A stretch of 64,000 nucleotides of DNA from Zhihengliuella flava (GCF_015751895.1 NZ_JADOTZ010000001.1:1116001-1180000), one strand, 5' to 3'. Positions 44,024 through 52,731 are shown, numbered from the stretch's first letter. Notes: generated by a model not told the origin, from the sequence alone. Translations and numbers: made by a program.

Positions 44024-44098
44024 AAGGTGCGAGTGATGAGAGCACCGGTCGCGTCAGTCTTTCGAGACCATCCGACCGGTGCTCGTCTCACTTAACCA
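44024..44098 (+). repeat. Structured repeat element, copy A (upstream of the small acidic-protein gene)
   Basis: The element begins AAGGTGCGAGTGAT and folds into a stem: AGTGA pairs with TCACT, then GAGCACCGGTCG (40-51) pairs with CGACCGGTGCTC (73-84 of 44000+), after a 3x3 internal loop. The loop contains a second hairpin GTCT-TTCG-AGAC. It ends CACTTAA. A related copy lies at 44418. It starts 85 bp after one stop codon and ends about 70 bp before the next start. Confidence 0.65.
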
Positions 44099-44167
44099 CG
44101 CTTCTGAGCTGGCCAAATGGCACGCACGGGAGCAGACTAGAACTAACCAGTGGAGAGGAGAAGTGCC

Positions 44168-44329
44168 ATGACCACGACGGACCCAACTAAGAAGTCTTCT
44201 GAAGCCGCCACGGATGAGGAAGCGCTGCAGGCACGCCGGGACAAGGACCAGCACGACCACGACGACGCGCGAGTCGATGAGTGGGAAGACGAGTCTTTCC
44301 CGGCGTCCGACCCTCCCTCGAACTACTGA
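44168..44329 (+). CDS. Small acidic protein with C-terminal FPASDPPSNY motif
   Basis: A 53-residue protein, strongly charged (many Asp, Glu, Lys, Arg, His), with no hydrophobic core and no membrane segment, probably largely unstructured. It has an excellent ribosome-binding site (GAGAGGAGAAG). It ends 'DEWEDESFPASDPPSNY'. A tail of the form SFPASDPPS(W/N) recurs at the C-terminus of many small hypothetical proteins in diverse bacteria; its function is not established to my knowledge. The gene stands alone, bracketed by the two structured repeat copies (44024-44098 and 44418-44498). The middle 'DKDQHDHDDARVDEW' includes two His in an acidic run that could bind metal, though this is speculation. 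Confidence 0.85.
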   Translation: MTTTDPTKKSSEAATDEEALQARRDKDQHDHDDARVDEWEDESFPASDPPSNY

Positions 44330-44417
44330 TCACACCGGCCCTCAAGAGTGCCAGAAGCCTCCAACGTTGCTCTCAGGTGATTCCAAGAATGGGCCGTTAG
44401 GCTGAAATCACCTTCTC

Positions 44418-44498
44418 AAGGTGCGAGTGATCAAGAAGCACCGGTTGTCAGCGGTTTATCGCCTCCTTGTCCGTTGACGCCGGTGCTTCGCTCATTTA
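44418..44498 (+). repeat. Structured repeat element, copy B (between small acidic gene and aldo/keto reductase gene)
   Basis: The element begins with the same AAGGTGCGAGTGAT as copy A and folds through AAGCACCGG (44436-44444) pairing with CCGGTGCTT (44480-44488), with further pairing of GTCA/TGAC and TGA/TCA. Relative to copy A the stem changes GAGCACC/GGTGCTC to AAGCACC/GGTGCTT, a compensatory change. It ends CTCATTTAAT. It lies 89 bp after one stop and 75 bp before the next start; a possible promoter (CTGACA-N15-TAGCAT, 44507-44533) follows it. Confidence 0.65.
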
Positions 44499-44573
44499 AT
44501 ACCGCACTGACAAGCCCCGGCTGCGGATAGCATGAAGTGAGCAGCAGCACGTGACTAACCCTAGGAGGACGCC

Positions 44574-45632
44574 GTGCCGGAATTCCGGATCCAGCCCACC
44601 CACGAGACGCACCGCCCGTACGTGGCCGCACCGGATCGCTACGAGTCCATGGCGTATCGCCAGGTCGGCACCTCCGGCCTCCTGCTACCTCCTTTGAGCT
44701 TGGGCCTCTGGTGGAACTTCGGCGACAACCGCCCCTTCGATACGCAGCGGGAGATCCTCCGGCATGCCTTCGATCGCGGCATCACGCACTTCGACCTCGC
44801 GAACAACTACGGGCCTCCCTACGGCAGCGCCGAAGAAAACTTCGGCCGGATGATGCGCACCGACTTCGCCCCGTACCGGGATGAAATCATCGTCTCCTCC
44901 AAAGCCGGGTATGACATGTGGCCCGGCCCCTACGGGATCGGCGGCTCCCGGAAATATCTGCTCTCCTCCGCCGAGGCCTCGCTGCGCCGCATGAATCTGG
45001 AGTACGTGGACCTCTACTACTCGCACCGTCCGACGCCGGAGGTGCCGCTGGAAGAGACCATCGGCGCGCTCGACACCCTCGTCCGGCAGGGCAAGGCGCT
45101 GTACGTCGGCATTTCCTCCTACTCCCCCGAGCGCACGGCGGAAGCCGCAGCGATCGCGCGGGACCTCGGCACACCGCTGGTCATTCACCAGCCCTCCTAC
45201 TCACTCCTCAATCGGTGGGTGGAAGACGGCCTACTCTCCACCCTGCAGCGCGAGGGCATGGGCTCCATTGCCTTCACCCCGCTCGCGCAGGGCCTGCTCA
45301 CCAACAAGTACGTCGACAACCCGCAGGCCGCCGCGGCCGGGGGCCGCACCACGGTTCAAGGCCTGACCGAGGACAATCTCGCCATCGTCAAGAACCTGGC
45401 CCGCGTGGCCGAGGAGCGCGGCCAGAGCCTGCCCCAGTTGGCGCTGGCGTGGCTGTTGCGCGACGGCGGCGTCACGTCCGTGCTCGTCGGCGCCTCGTCC
45501 ACCGCACAATTGGATGACAACCTCGGCGCCCTCTCCAACACCTCCTTCACCGACGAGGAGCTGACGCTGATTGACCGCATTACCTCCGGCGAGCCCAGCG
45601 TCGACCTGTGGCGCGCGCAGTCTCAGGTGTAA
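44574..45632 (+). CDS. Aldo/keto reductase, L-glyceraldehyde-3-phosphate reductase-like (YghZ type)
   Basis: The 352-residue TIM-barrel enzyme has the AKR tetrad: Asp in 'THFDLANNYGPPYG' with Tyr following, Lys in 'IIVSSKAGYDMWPGPYG' and His in 'DLYYSHRP'. The sequence 'MAYRQVGTSGLLLPPLSLGLWWNFGD' and the GPPYGSAEENFGR stretch are typical of YghZ-like proteins, which detoxify methylglyoxal and reduce L-glyceraldehyde-3-phosphate with NADPH. GTG 44574 has AGGAGGA at good spacing. The TPM-domain gene starts nine bases after its stop. Confidence 0.92.
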   Translation: MPEFRIQPTHETHRPYVAAPDRYESMAYRQVGTSGLLLPPLSLGLWWNFGDNRPFDTQREILRHAFDRGITHFDLANNYGPPYGSAEENFGRMMRTDFAPYRDEIIVSSKAGYDMWPGPYGIGGSRKYLLSSAEASLRRMNLEYVDLYYSHRPTPEVPLEETIGALDTLVRQGKALYVGISSYSPERTAEAAAIARDLGTPLVIHQPSYSLLNRWVEDGLLSTLQREGMGSIAFTPLAQGLLTNKYVDNPQAAAAGGRTTVQGLTEDNLAIVKNLARVAEERGQSLPQLALAWLLRDGGVTSVLVGASSTAQLDDNLGALSNTSFTDEELTLIDRITSGEPSVDLWRAQSQV

Positions 45633-45641
45633 AGGAGCCCG

Positions 45642-47135
45642 ATGAGCCACCACGTCAATCGTTCGACTCCGCGTCCGCCGCGTCCCCTATCGGGTGTCCG
45701 AGCCGCGTTCGCTGCCGCCGGCGCGGCTCTCGCGGCGCTCACTCTCGGGGCCCCCGCGGCCTCGGCGGTCCCCCCGTCCGAGGTGACGGTGGTCGATCAG
45801 GCACAGGTGTTTGACGACGCCGCCCTCAGCACCGCTGTGGGCGAGGTGGACTTCCGCGAGCCCACCGACGTCGTCGTCATCAGTCTGGACGCCCAGCCGA
45901 CCGACGAGGACGAGGAGGCCACGGCCCTGAACGCGGCCGTGCTGGAGCACGCGCGGGCCGAGGCACCGCAGTGGTTGAGTGGCGAGAAGTGGGCCGACGG
46001 CCTCTTCATCTTGGCCGTGGACCCCGAGGCCCGGCTGGTCGGCACCTATTTTGGCGAGGATCGCGCGGTATCCGACGGCGCTCAGGGCGAGATTCAGGAT
46101 GCCACCAAGGATGATTTCCGAGCGGGCGAATGGAACGCCGGTGCCATCGCCGGCGTCGAGGAGGCAGCCGCTGCGATCGGACGCCCATGGTTCCAGCATC
46201 CCGGGTTCATCGTGCTCGTGGGCGCCCTGGGACTCGGCGCCGCTGGGACGGGCATTGCCGTGATCGCCACCCGCGCGAGCCGGCAGCGCCGCTTCGCTGA
46301 CGCGCTGCGTCGAGGCGATGAGCACGTCGCCCGCGTCGATGCGGACCTGCGCACCACCGCAGGGTACGCCGCCGAGATTCCCACCGGTTCCTCCTACGGG
46401 GCCCAGGTCCTGCAGCAATACCAAACCTTCCAACAAGACGTGGTGGCGGTGAAGGCCGAAGGCCAGCAATTGGCCGCCCGCACCCCCGCCGAACGCGCAC
46501 AGAAGGACGCGGTGGGCGAGGCCCATGACTGGGCGGATCGAGCCGGACACCTCGACCTCTTCGACGACGTCGTCGCGGACACAGCGGTGCTGTTGACGAT
46601 GAGTCCCGGATGGCAGGCCGCATGGAAGCGCCAAGTGGATCCGTTCCGGCAGGATCTCGACGAAGTGCCGGGCGTCGTAGACCTTGCTCCCGAGGCCGCT
46701 GAATCCGACGCCGCGCGCGAACTGCTGGACTTCGCGGGCACGGCGCGGGCGGAGATTCAGGTCATTTCCAACCGGCTCAACGCCCGGCAAATGACCTCCG
46801 ACCTGGCGCTGGATGGCCTGCACCGCCTGCGCGTGCAGCTCTCCGAGCTCTTTGAGACGTACACCCTCGAAGTGATTGCCACTCGGGCCGAAACGGACGA
46901 GCAGCGCCAGATCATGATGGATGACCTCGAGGACCGGCGCAATGGCCCGTTGCGCACCAACGCCGGCATCCTCGACGTGTCCTACCCGTCGCTCCTCGTG
47001 TTCTACCCCGCCCTGTTTGTCACGTGGAACAGCAGTAGCAATGCAGCCGTCGAAGCGGCGACGGCCAGTTCCTCCGCCAGCTACGGAGCCACCGCTGGCG
47101 GGTTCTCCGGCACCGGCTCGTCCTCAAGTTTTTAG
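45642..47135 (+). CDS. TPM-domain (DUF5129-like) secreted/membrane protein
   Basis: The 497-residue protein has a signal peptide ending near APAASA, then a TPM-like domain (residues about 45-170: 'VVDQAQVFDDAALSTAVGEVDFREPTDVVVIS ... SGEKWADGLFILAVDPEARLVGTYFGEDRAV'). A transmembrane helix follows (about residues 187-208), then a long helical cytoplasmic part rich in Gln/Glu/Ala and a Gly/Ser-rich tail GGFSGTGSSSSF, as in YgcG-type proteins. TPM domains are linked to phosphatase activity or photosystem repair elsewhere; the function in actinobacteria is unknown. AAAGGAG precedes the ATG. The next gene, AI-2E-type, starts 35 bp after its stop. Confidence 0.8.
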   Translation: MSHHVNRSTPRPPRPLSGVRAAFAAAGAALAALTLGAPAASAVPPSEVTVVDQAQVFDDAALSTAVGEVDFREPTDVVVISLDAQPTDEDEEATALNAAVLEHARAEAPQWLSGEKWADGLFILAVDPEARLVGTYFGEDRAVSDGAQGEIQDATKDDFRAGEWNAGAIAGVEEAAAAIGRPWFQHPGFIVLVGALGLGAAGTGIAVIATRASRQRRFADALRRGDEHVARVDADLRTTAGYAAEIPTGSSYGAQVLQQYQTFQQDVVAVKAEGQQLAARTPAERAQKDAVGEAHDWADRAGHLDLFDDVVADTAVLLTMSPGWQAAWKRQVDPFRQDLDEVPGVVDLAPEAAESDAARELLDFAGTARAEIQVISNRLNARQMTSDLALDGLHRLRVQLSELFETYTLEVIATRAETDEQRQIMMDDLEDRRNGPLRTNAGILDVSYPSLLVFYPALFVTWNSSSNAAVEAATASSSASYGATAGGFSGTGSSSSF

Positions 47136-47170
47136 ACCCTTAACCCACCCTCTGACTGACGAGGAGCATC

Positions 47171-48337
47171 ATGTCACTCGGGCTTTTCCGCCGGCGCAAT
47201 CGCGCTGGAAGCATGTCCAGCGAGGACGTCGTCGCCCGCCGCCCACCGCGGGATCGCGTGGCCGGTATGTGGAGCGATTTCCTCGGCGTCACGGCGACCC
47301 GCGCCGCCCAGCTGCTGCTGGCCTTGGCGATCCTCGCCGTCTTTGTCGTCGCGTTCCAACAGGTCAGCCTCGCCGTGCTGCCGCTCCTGATCGCGCTCAT
47401 TCTGGCGTGTGCGCTCTGGCCCTTGGTGCGACTACTGCGCAAAGTCATGAGCCCCCTGCTCGCGGCGTGGACCGTTTTCCTCGGTGCCATCAGCGTCCTG
47501 GGCGGCATCGGGTGGGGTTTGGTGGCCTCCGTCATGAACGAGTGGCCGGAGCTGGTGGATCAGGCCGTGCAGGGCTTCGGCGAGGTGCAGCGGCTCTTCG
47601 AACAGTACGCGCGCAATTTCCCGATCCAGATCAGCCAGGATCAGATCAATGACGCCGTGAGCTCCGTGACGTCGTTCCTGACCAGCAGCCAGTTCGGCGC
47701 CGGCGCCATCAGCGGGATATCGGCCGCCGGTTCGTTCCTGACCGGCACCATTCTGCTGATGGTCATCCTCTTCTTCTGCCTCAAAGACGGGGACAAGATC
47801 TGGGAATTCTTCCTCTCCTGGATGCCCGAGCGGCATCTGGAGCACTGGAAAGCCTCCGGACACGAAGCCCGCGAGACCTTCGGCGGGTATATCCGCGGCA
47901 CCGCCACCATCGCCGCGGTGGACGCCTTGGGCATCGGCATCGCGCTCGCCATTCTGGGCGTCCCGCTGGCCCTGCCGCTCGGCGTCTTCGTCTTCGTGGC
48001 GTCGTTCATTCCGATGGTGGGCGCCACGGTCGCGGGCATTCTGGCCACGCTCGTCGCCCTCGTGGCCAACGGGTGGATCATTGCCTTGGTGGTGCTCGGC
48101 GTCGTCATCTTGGTCAATCAGCTGGAGGGCAACTTCCTGCAGCCGATCGTTATGGCGCGCGCCCTGAACCTGCATGCGCTGGTGATCCTGCTGGCGCTGA
48201 CCATGGGTACGGTGCTCTCCGGCATTGTGGGCGCCGTGCTGGCCGTCCCGCTGACCGCGGCGGCGTGGGCCGTCATCAAGGTCTGGACGGGCCGGTCCCA
48301 CCCGGAGCTCGAGTCCGTCTCCTCCACCAGCAGGTAA
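47171..48337 (+). CDS. AI-2E/PerM family transporter
   Basis: A 388-residue membrane protein with about eight helices. Diagnostic pieces are 'LFFCLKDGDKIWEFFLSWMPERHLEHW', 'GGYIRGTATIAAVDALGIGIALAILGVPLALPLGVFVFVASFIPMVGATVAGILATLVAL' and 'LVNQLEGNFLQPIVMARALNLHALVILLAL'. Members were named for autoinducer-2 export, while others work as Na+/H+ antiporters, so the substrate is open. GAGGAG precedes the ATG. It lies in the aldo/keto reductase-TPM-AI-2E gene run. Confidence 0.92.
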   Translation: MSLGLFRRRNRAGSMSSEDVVARRPPRDRVAGMWSDFLGVTATRAAQLLLALAILAVFVVAFQQVSLAVLPLLIALILACALWPLVRLLRKVMSPLLAAWTVFLGAISVLGGIGWGLVASVMNEWPELVDQAVQGFGEVQRLFEQYARNFPIQISQDQINDAVSSVTSFLTSSQFGAGAISGISAAGSFLTGTILLMVILFFCLKDGDKIWEFFLSWMPERHLEHWKASGHEARETFGGYIRGTATIAAVDALGIGIALAILGVPLALPLGVFVFVASFIPMVGATVAGILATLVALVANGWIIALVVLGVVILVNQLEGNFLQPIVMARALNLHALVILLALTMGTVLSGIVGAVLAVPLTAAAWAVIKVWTGRSHPELESVSSTSR

Positions 48338-48350
48338 CGGTGTCATTGAC

Positions 48351-48962
48351 ATGAGCGCTATGGCCGAACTGCCCGAACTCCTCCTCCCGGATGCCGACGC
48401 GTGGCGCGAGTGGCTGGCGGCTCATCACCGACACAGCAGCGGCGTCGCCCTGATCCTGACCAAGAAGAACGGGACGACGACGCGGCTGACGTACGCCGAG
48501 GCCGTCGAGGAGGCGCTGTGCTGCGGTTGGATCGACGGGCGCCGGAATGCTCGCGACGCCGAAACCTTTACGAACCGATTCACGCCGCGGCGGCCCGGCG
48601 GGATCTGGTCCTCGCGCAACGTGAGCCTGGTAGAGCGGCTCACGGCGGAGGGGAGGATGCTCCCCGCCGGCCTCGCGGAGGTCTCCGCGGCTCAGGCCGA
48701 CGGCCGCTGGGAACGCGCCTACTCCGGGTCCGCAGCGGCCGAGCCCCCGCCCGAACTCCTCGCCGCGCTGGAGGAGAACCCCGCGGCGGCGCGCCTGTAC
48801 GCAGAGCTGAGCGCCACCAATCGCTACGCCCTGTACTTTCGCATCCAGACCCTCAAGCGCGCCGAGTCACGCTCGCGCCGCGCTCGAGAGCTCGTCGCCC
48901 AGCTCGAACAACGCCGAGTCCCGCACCCTCAGCCCGGATTCACCACACCTGACGCCTCCTAG
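48351..48962 (+). CDS. YdeI/OmpD-associated family protein
   Basis: The 203-residue protein matches the YdeI 'bacteriocin-protection' type: 'WREWLAAHHRHSSGVALILTKKNGTTTRLTYAEAVEEALCCGWIDGRRNARD', 'FTPRRPGGIWSSRNVSLVERL' and a Glu/Ala/Arg-rich helical tail. Cytoplasmic; the biochemical role is not established. It begins 13 bp after the AI-2E-type gene, with only a weak ribosome-binding site. Its stop codon shares CTAG with the stop of the convergent DUF305 gene. Confidence 0.85.
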   Translation: MSAMAELPELLLPDADAWREWLAAHHRHSSGVALILTKKNGTTTRLTYAEAVEEALCCGWIDGRRNARDAETFTNRFTPRRPGGIWSSRNVSLVERLTAEGRMLPAGLAEVSAAQADGRWERAYSGSAAAEPPPELLAALEENPAAARLYAELSATNRYALYFRIQTLKRAESRSRRARELVAQLEQRRVPHPQPGFTTPDAS

Positions 48963-49723
48963 CCCAGGGCCGCAAGCAGGTCCTTCATGCGGGCGATCTC
49001 CGCGCCCTGGCTGGAAGTCATGTGGGTGGCCATCTGCTCCACCGTGGCATCGATGCCCGTGATCACCACGTCGTCGCACATCATGATGGCGCCCTCGTGG
49101 TGCTCGATCATGCCGGTCAAAAAGAGGCGGTCGAACTCGGCCCCGCTGGCCGCTTGAAGTTCAGCCATCTGCTCGTCGGTCAGCATGCCGTGCATGCTCA
49201 TTCCGCCGGGCTGCCAGCCCGTTTCCGCTTCCGCGGGAACCGCCAGGCCCCGCTCCGTCAGCCAGTCGGCCATGACCTTGATCTCGGCCCCCTGCTCGAG
49301 GTTCATCCGGTGCGCCAAGGACTTCAGCTGCTCCGACTCGGCCTGCTCGGCGGCCCAATCCGTCATGGTCAGCGCCTGCGCATGGTGCGGAATCATCATG
49401 GCCATGAACTCTGCATCGGCCTCGTTCCACGTCTCCTGCGGGTCGGGATCAGCGGACTCCGATCCGCCTCCCGGATCCCCCGACTCATTGCCGCCGCCGG
49501 GCCCACCCGGCGTGATCACGACCGGAGCCGTCGGGCTGGGGCTGGGCGAGGGCTTCTTGTTTCCCTTGCCCTCCGGAGGGGCCGCCCCCGCCGCGGCGCA
49601 GGATGCGAGCACCAGTGCCAAAATTCCCGCCAGCAGGGCGGCACCGGCACGCCGACCACGGGCCTTCAGCGACGTCGTCGTTTGCTTGAAGATTTGAGTT
49701 TGACTAGGAGCGAAACATTTCAC
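48959..49723 (-). CDS. DUF305 lipoprotein
   Basis: The 254-residue lipoprotein (lipobox ALVLASC, Cys about 42) has a Pro/Gly/Ser-rich linker and then a ferritin-like DUF305 four-helix domain. The paired motifs are 'FMAMMIPHHAQALTMTDWA' and 'FLTGMIEHHEGAIMMCDDVV', whose HH and Met residues suggest metal (copper or silver) binding. Proteins of this family are often found with copper-resistance genes; the role is unproven. It starts at GTG 49723 with a purine-rich GGAGAGGATG sequence upstream, and is divergent from the LVIVD protein gene. Confidence 0.9.
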   Translation of the reverse strand: MKCFAPSQTQIFKQTTTSLKARGRRAGAALLAGILALVLASCAAAGAAPPEGKGNKKPSPSPSPTAPVVITPGGPGGGNESGDPGGGSESADPDPQETWNEADAEFMAMMIPHHAQALTMTDWAAEQAESEQLKSLAHRMNLEQGAEIKVMADWLTERGLAVPAEAETGWQPGGMSMHGMLTDEQMAELQAASGAEFDRLFLTGMIEHHEGAIMMCDDVVITGIDATVEQMATHMTSSQGAEIARMKDLLAALG

Positions 49724-49839
49724 GCCTACATCCTCTCCCTGATGTGTATCGGCTGTGTTTAACCTTTGAAAAGGTCTGGACTAATCCGGTGTTTGAGAGA
49801 CAGACTACAGTCACCCGATACAGGAGGTGAAGACGCACC

Positions 49840-51309
49840 ATGCGTCCCATTCATTCCAAACACCCGGGCCGGCGAGCGCTGTCGGCGACCGCCGCGCTCC
49901 TTCTCGCCGGCTCCACGCTTGCCACCGCGAGCGCTGCCAGCGCGGACCCGGACCACCGTCAGCACCGGCAAAACCTCGAGGAAACGTTTGAGCTGAATCA
50001 GCAGTTTTCCGAGGCGGAGTACGCTGAGGAGCTCTCGGCCGACGAGTCCGCGGCGAGCCCGGATGTCCCCGCTGGCGAGGTGGCCAGCGAAAACATGGAC
50101 TTGGTGACCAACATCCCGATGGACGGGCAGCTGCAGGGCACGGGTTCTGACCTGGCCTTCGCGGGTGACTACGCCTATGCAGGCAACTACGACGGATTCA
50201 CGATTTACGAGCTGGCCGACAACGGGGTCCCCACCAAGCTCACCGAGGTCAAGTGCCCCGGCTCGCAGAACGACGTCTCGGTCTATGGCGACCTGCTCAT
50301 CACGTCCGTCGATGCGCGCATGACGGACAATTCCTGCAACGCCGAGCGCACCAATGACCCGGAGAACTACTGGGAAGGCATCCGCGTCTTCGACATCAGC
50401 GACCCGCTCAACCCGGAGTACATCCAGGCCGTCGAGACCAAGTGCGGCTCCCACACGAACTCGCTGGCCCCGTCGAAGAACGGCAAGGACCTGTACGTTT
50501 ACGTGTCCTCTTACTCACCGAATGACGCGCTGGCCAACTGCAAGACCCCGCACGACCTGATCTCCGTGGTCAAGGTTCCCGTGAAGGATCCGGCGGCGGC
50601 CGCCGTCGTCTCCGAGCCCGTCCTCTTCCCGGATGGCGGCTACGCGGGTGGCAGCGGCAGTGCGACGTCCGGCTGCCACGACATCACGACGTACGCCAAG
50701 AAGGATCTGGCCGCGGGCGCCTGCATGGGCGACGGCATCCTGATGGACATTTCTGATCGCGAGAACCCAGAAGTCATCGACGTCGTCCGGGACACGGAAA
50801 ACTTCGCGTTCTGGCACTCGGCCACCTTCAACAATGACGCGTCCAAGGTCATCTTCACCGATGAGCTCGGCGGCGGCGGTTGGGCCACGTGTACCGAGGA
50901 GTTTGGCCCGGAGTTGGGCGCCAACGGCATTTACACCATCGAGGACAACGAGATGGAGTTTGCCTCCTACTACAAGATCCCGCGCATCAACACGGAAAAT
51001 GAGAACTGCGTGGCGCACAACGGCTCCCTGATTCCGGTCAAGGGCAAGGACCTCATGGTCCAGTCCTGGTACCAGGGCGGCACCTCTGTCTTCGACTTCA
51101 CGGATGCTGAGAACCCTAAGGAGATCGCGTGGTTCGACCGCGGCGAGGGGCTCTCCGGCGGCGGAACCTGGTCTTCCTACTACTACAACGGCTACGTCTA
51201 CTCGAATGATCTGGACTTGGGACTCGACGTCTTCACTCTGGATCCGGCGATTGACGCCAAGGCCAAAAAGTTGAAGGAACTCAACCCGCAGATGCAGCAA
51301 AAGTTCTAA
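49840..51309 (+). CDS. Secreted LVIVD-repeat (beta-propeller) protein
   Basis: The 489-residue secreted protein has a signal peptide (basic RR start, cleavage near ASA-DPD). The body consists of LVIVD-like propeller blades with repeated 'vfDISDPxNPE' units ('GIRVFDISDPLNPEYIQAVE', 'GILMDISDRENPEVIDVV', 'SVFDFTDAENPKEIAWFD'). About ten cysteines outside the signal probably form disulphides. The function of LVIVD proteins is not settled. A strong AGGAGGTGA ribosome-binding site precedes ATG 49840, so high expression is likely. It is followed by a terminator and divergent from the DUF305 gene. Confidence 0.87.
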   Translation: MRPIHSKHPGRRALSATAALLLAGSTLATASAASADPDHRQHRQNLEETFELNQQFSEAEYAEELSADESAASPDVPAGEVASENMDLVTNIPMDGQLQGTGSDLAFAGDYAYAGNYDGFTIYELADNGVPTKLTEVKCPGSQNDVSVYGDLLITSVDARMTDNSCNAERTNDPENYWEGIRVFDISDPLNPEYIQAVETKCGSHTNSLAPSKNGKDLYVYVSSYSPNDALANCKTPHDLISVVKVPVKDPAAAAVVSEPVLFPDGGYAGGSGSATSGCHDITTYAKKDLAAGACMGDGILMDISDRENPEVIDVVRDTENFAFWHSATFNNDASKVIFTDELGGGGWATCTEEFGPELGANGIYTIEDNEMEFASYYKIPRINTENENCVAHNGSLIPVKGKDLMVQSWYQGGTSVFDFTDAENPKEIAWFDRGEGLSGGGTWSSYYYNGYVYSNDLDLGLDVFTLDPAIDAKAKKLKELNPQMQQKF

Positions 51310-51328
51310 CCGAACCTTTGCTCCCCGA

Positions 51329-51390
51329 CGACGGCGGCATCGGCCCGACGCGACCTCACACTGGGTGTCGTTGGGCCGGGGCCGCCGTCG
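51329..51390 (+). terminator. Terminator hairpin after the LVIVD protein gene
   Basis: CGACGGCGGC (51329-51338) pairs with GCCGCCGTCG (51381-51390). Inside, CGGCCC and GGGCCG extend the stem. It starts 20 bp after the stop. There is no clear T-run. Confidence 0.65.
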
Positions 51391-51538
51391 CCGTTGGTGG
51401 CATGGGAGTGGACGCCGGGCCGCTGCGGCGCAACTCTTCACGTATGGTACGGGTAAATTCAATACCCTCAGCGCATGATCATATGCCGATGCGGACGATT
51501 CTCTTGTCCGCGTCCGGCCCACCGCGAAGCATGGGAAC

Positions 51539-52660
51539 ATGACCCACGATTCGATCCGCAGCATCAGCCTGTCCACCCTCACCCTGCCGCTCGAGGCCCC
51601 GATCTCCGACGCCAAAGTCTTCACCGGGCGCCAGAAGCCGATGACCGAGGTCGTGTTCCTCATCGCCGAGATCACCACCGAGCAAGGTCACGAAGGCCTC
51701 GGCTTTTCCTACTCCAAGCGTGCCGGCGGTCCGGCCCAGTATGCGCACGCGCGGGAGGTCGCGCAGGAAGCCATCGGTGAGGATCCGAACGACATCGCCA
51801 AGCTCTACACCAAGCTGCTGTGGGCCGGCGCGTCGGTGGGCCGCTCCGGCGTGGCCACCCAGGCGCTGGCCGCTATCGACATCGCCCTGTGGGACCTCAA
51901 GGCCAAGCGCGCGAACCTGCCGCTGGCCAAGCTGCTCGGTGCACACCGCGATTCGGTCCGCACCTACAACACCTCCGGCGGCTTCCTCCACGCGAGCATC
52001 GAGGAGATCCAAGAGCGCGCAACCCGATCGTTGGCCGAGGGCATCGGCGGCATCAAGATCAAGGTGGGCCTGCCCGATTCCCGCGAGGATCTGCGCCGCG
52101 TCGCCGCCGTTCGCGAGCACCTGGGCGCGGACGTGCCGTTCATGGTGGACGCCAACCAGCAGTGGGACCGCGCGACGGCGCTGCGCATGGGCCGGGCGCT
52201 GGGCGAGTTTGACCTGGTCTGGATCGAAGAACCGCTCGATGCCTATGACGCCGCGGGCCATGCCGACCTGACGCGCCGGCTCGACACCCCCATCGCGACG
52301 GGTGAGATGCTGGCGTCGGTCAACGAGCACGTGCAGCTGATCGAGCAGCGGGCCTGCGACATCATCCAGCCGGACGCGCCCCGCGTCGGTGGCATCACCA
52401 ATTTCCTGCGCCTCGCGACCCTCGCGGATCACGCTGGCCTGGACCTCGCTCCGCATTTCGCGATGGAGATCCACCTACACCTGGCCGCCGCCTACTCGCG
52501 CGAACCGTGGGTCGAGCACTTCGACTGGCTCAACCCGCTGTTCAACGAGCGATTGGAGACTCGCGATGGCCGGATGCTCATCCCGAACCGGCCGGGCTTG
52601 GGCGTCACGCTCTCCGATCAGGCACGCGCTTGGACCACCGACAGCGTCACGCTCCAGTGA
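51539..52660 (+). CDS. Enolase-superfamily acid-sugar dehydratase, L-talarate/galactarate dehydratase-like
   Basis: The 373-residue protein of the mandelate racemase subgroup has the KxK motif at Lys173/Lys175 (GIKIKVG), metal ligands Asp204 (DANQQW), Glu230 (VWIEEP) and Glu256 (ATGEM), then Asp279 and the general acid/base His306 (APHFAMEIH). Counting residues, these fall at a constant offset from the active site I recall for Salmonella L-talarate/galactarate dehydratase. It would dehydrate galactarate (or a related aldarate) to 5-keto-4-deoxyglucarate, the substrate of KdgD two genes on. ATG 51539 is the start; the ribosome-binding site is weak (GGGAAC). The gene precedes the LysR regulator. 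Confidence 0.85.
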   Translation: MTHDSIRSISLSTLTLPLEAPISDAKVFTGRQKPMTEVVFLIAEITTEQGHEGLGFSYSKRAGGPAQYAHAREVAQEAIGEDPNDIAKLYTKLLWAGASVGRSGVATQALAAIDIALWDLKAKRANLPLAKLLGAHRDSVRTYNTSGGFLHASIEEIQERATRSLAEGIGGIKIKVGLPDSREDLRRVAAVREHLGADVPFMVDANQQWDRATALRMGRALGEFDLVWIEEPLDAYDAAGHADLTRRLDTPIATGEMLASVNEHVQLIEQRACDIIQPDAPRVGGITNFLRLATLADHAGLDLAPHFAMEIHLHLAAAYSREPWVEHFDWLNPLFNERLETRDGRMLIPNRPGLGVTLSDQARAWTTDSVTLQ

Positions 52661-52731
52661 CGCGCAACACAGCTCAGGCTATGATGCCTTAGATCACCCT
52701 TTATTCCGCTTATCTATACCCGGAGCGCATT

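Noticed and set aside
47171-48337. Quorum-sensing AI-2 exporter
   Set aside because: The family name is historical; no luxS or Lsr-like gene is present in the window, so no signalling role is claimed.
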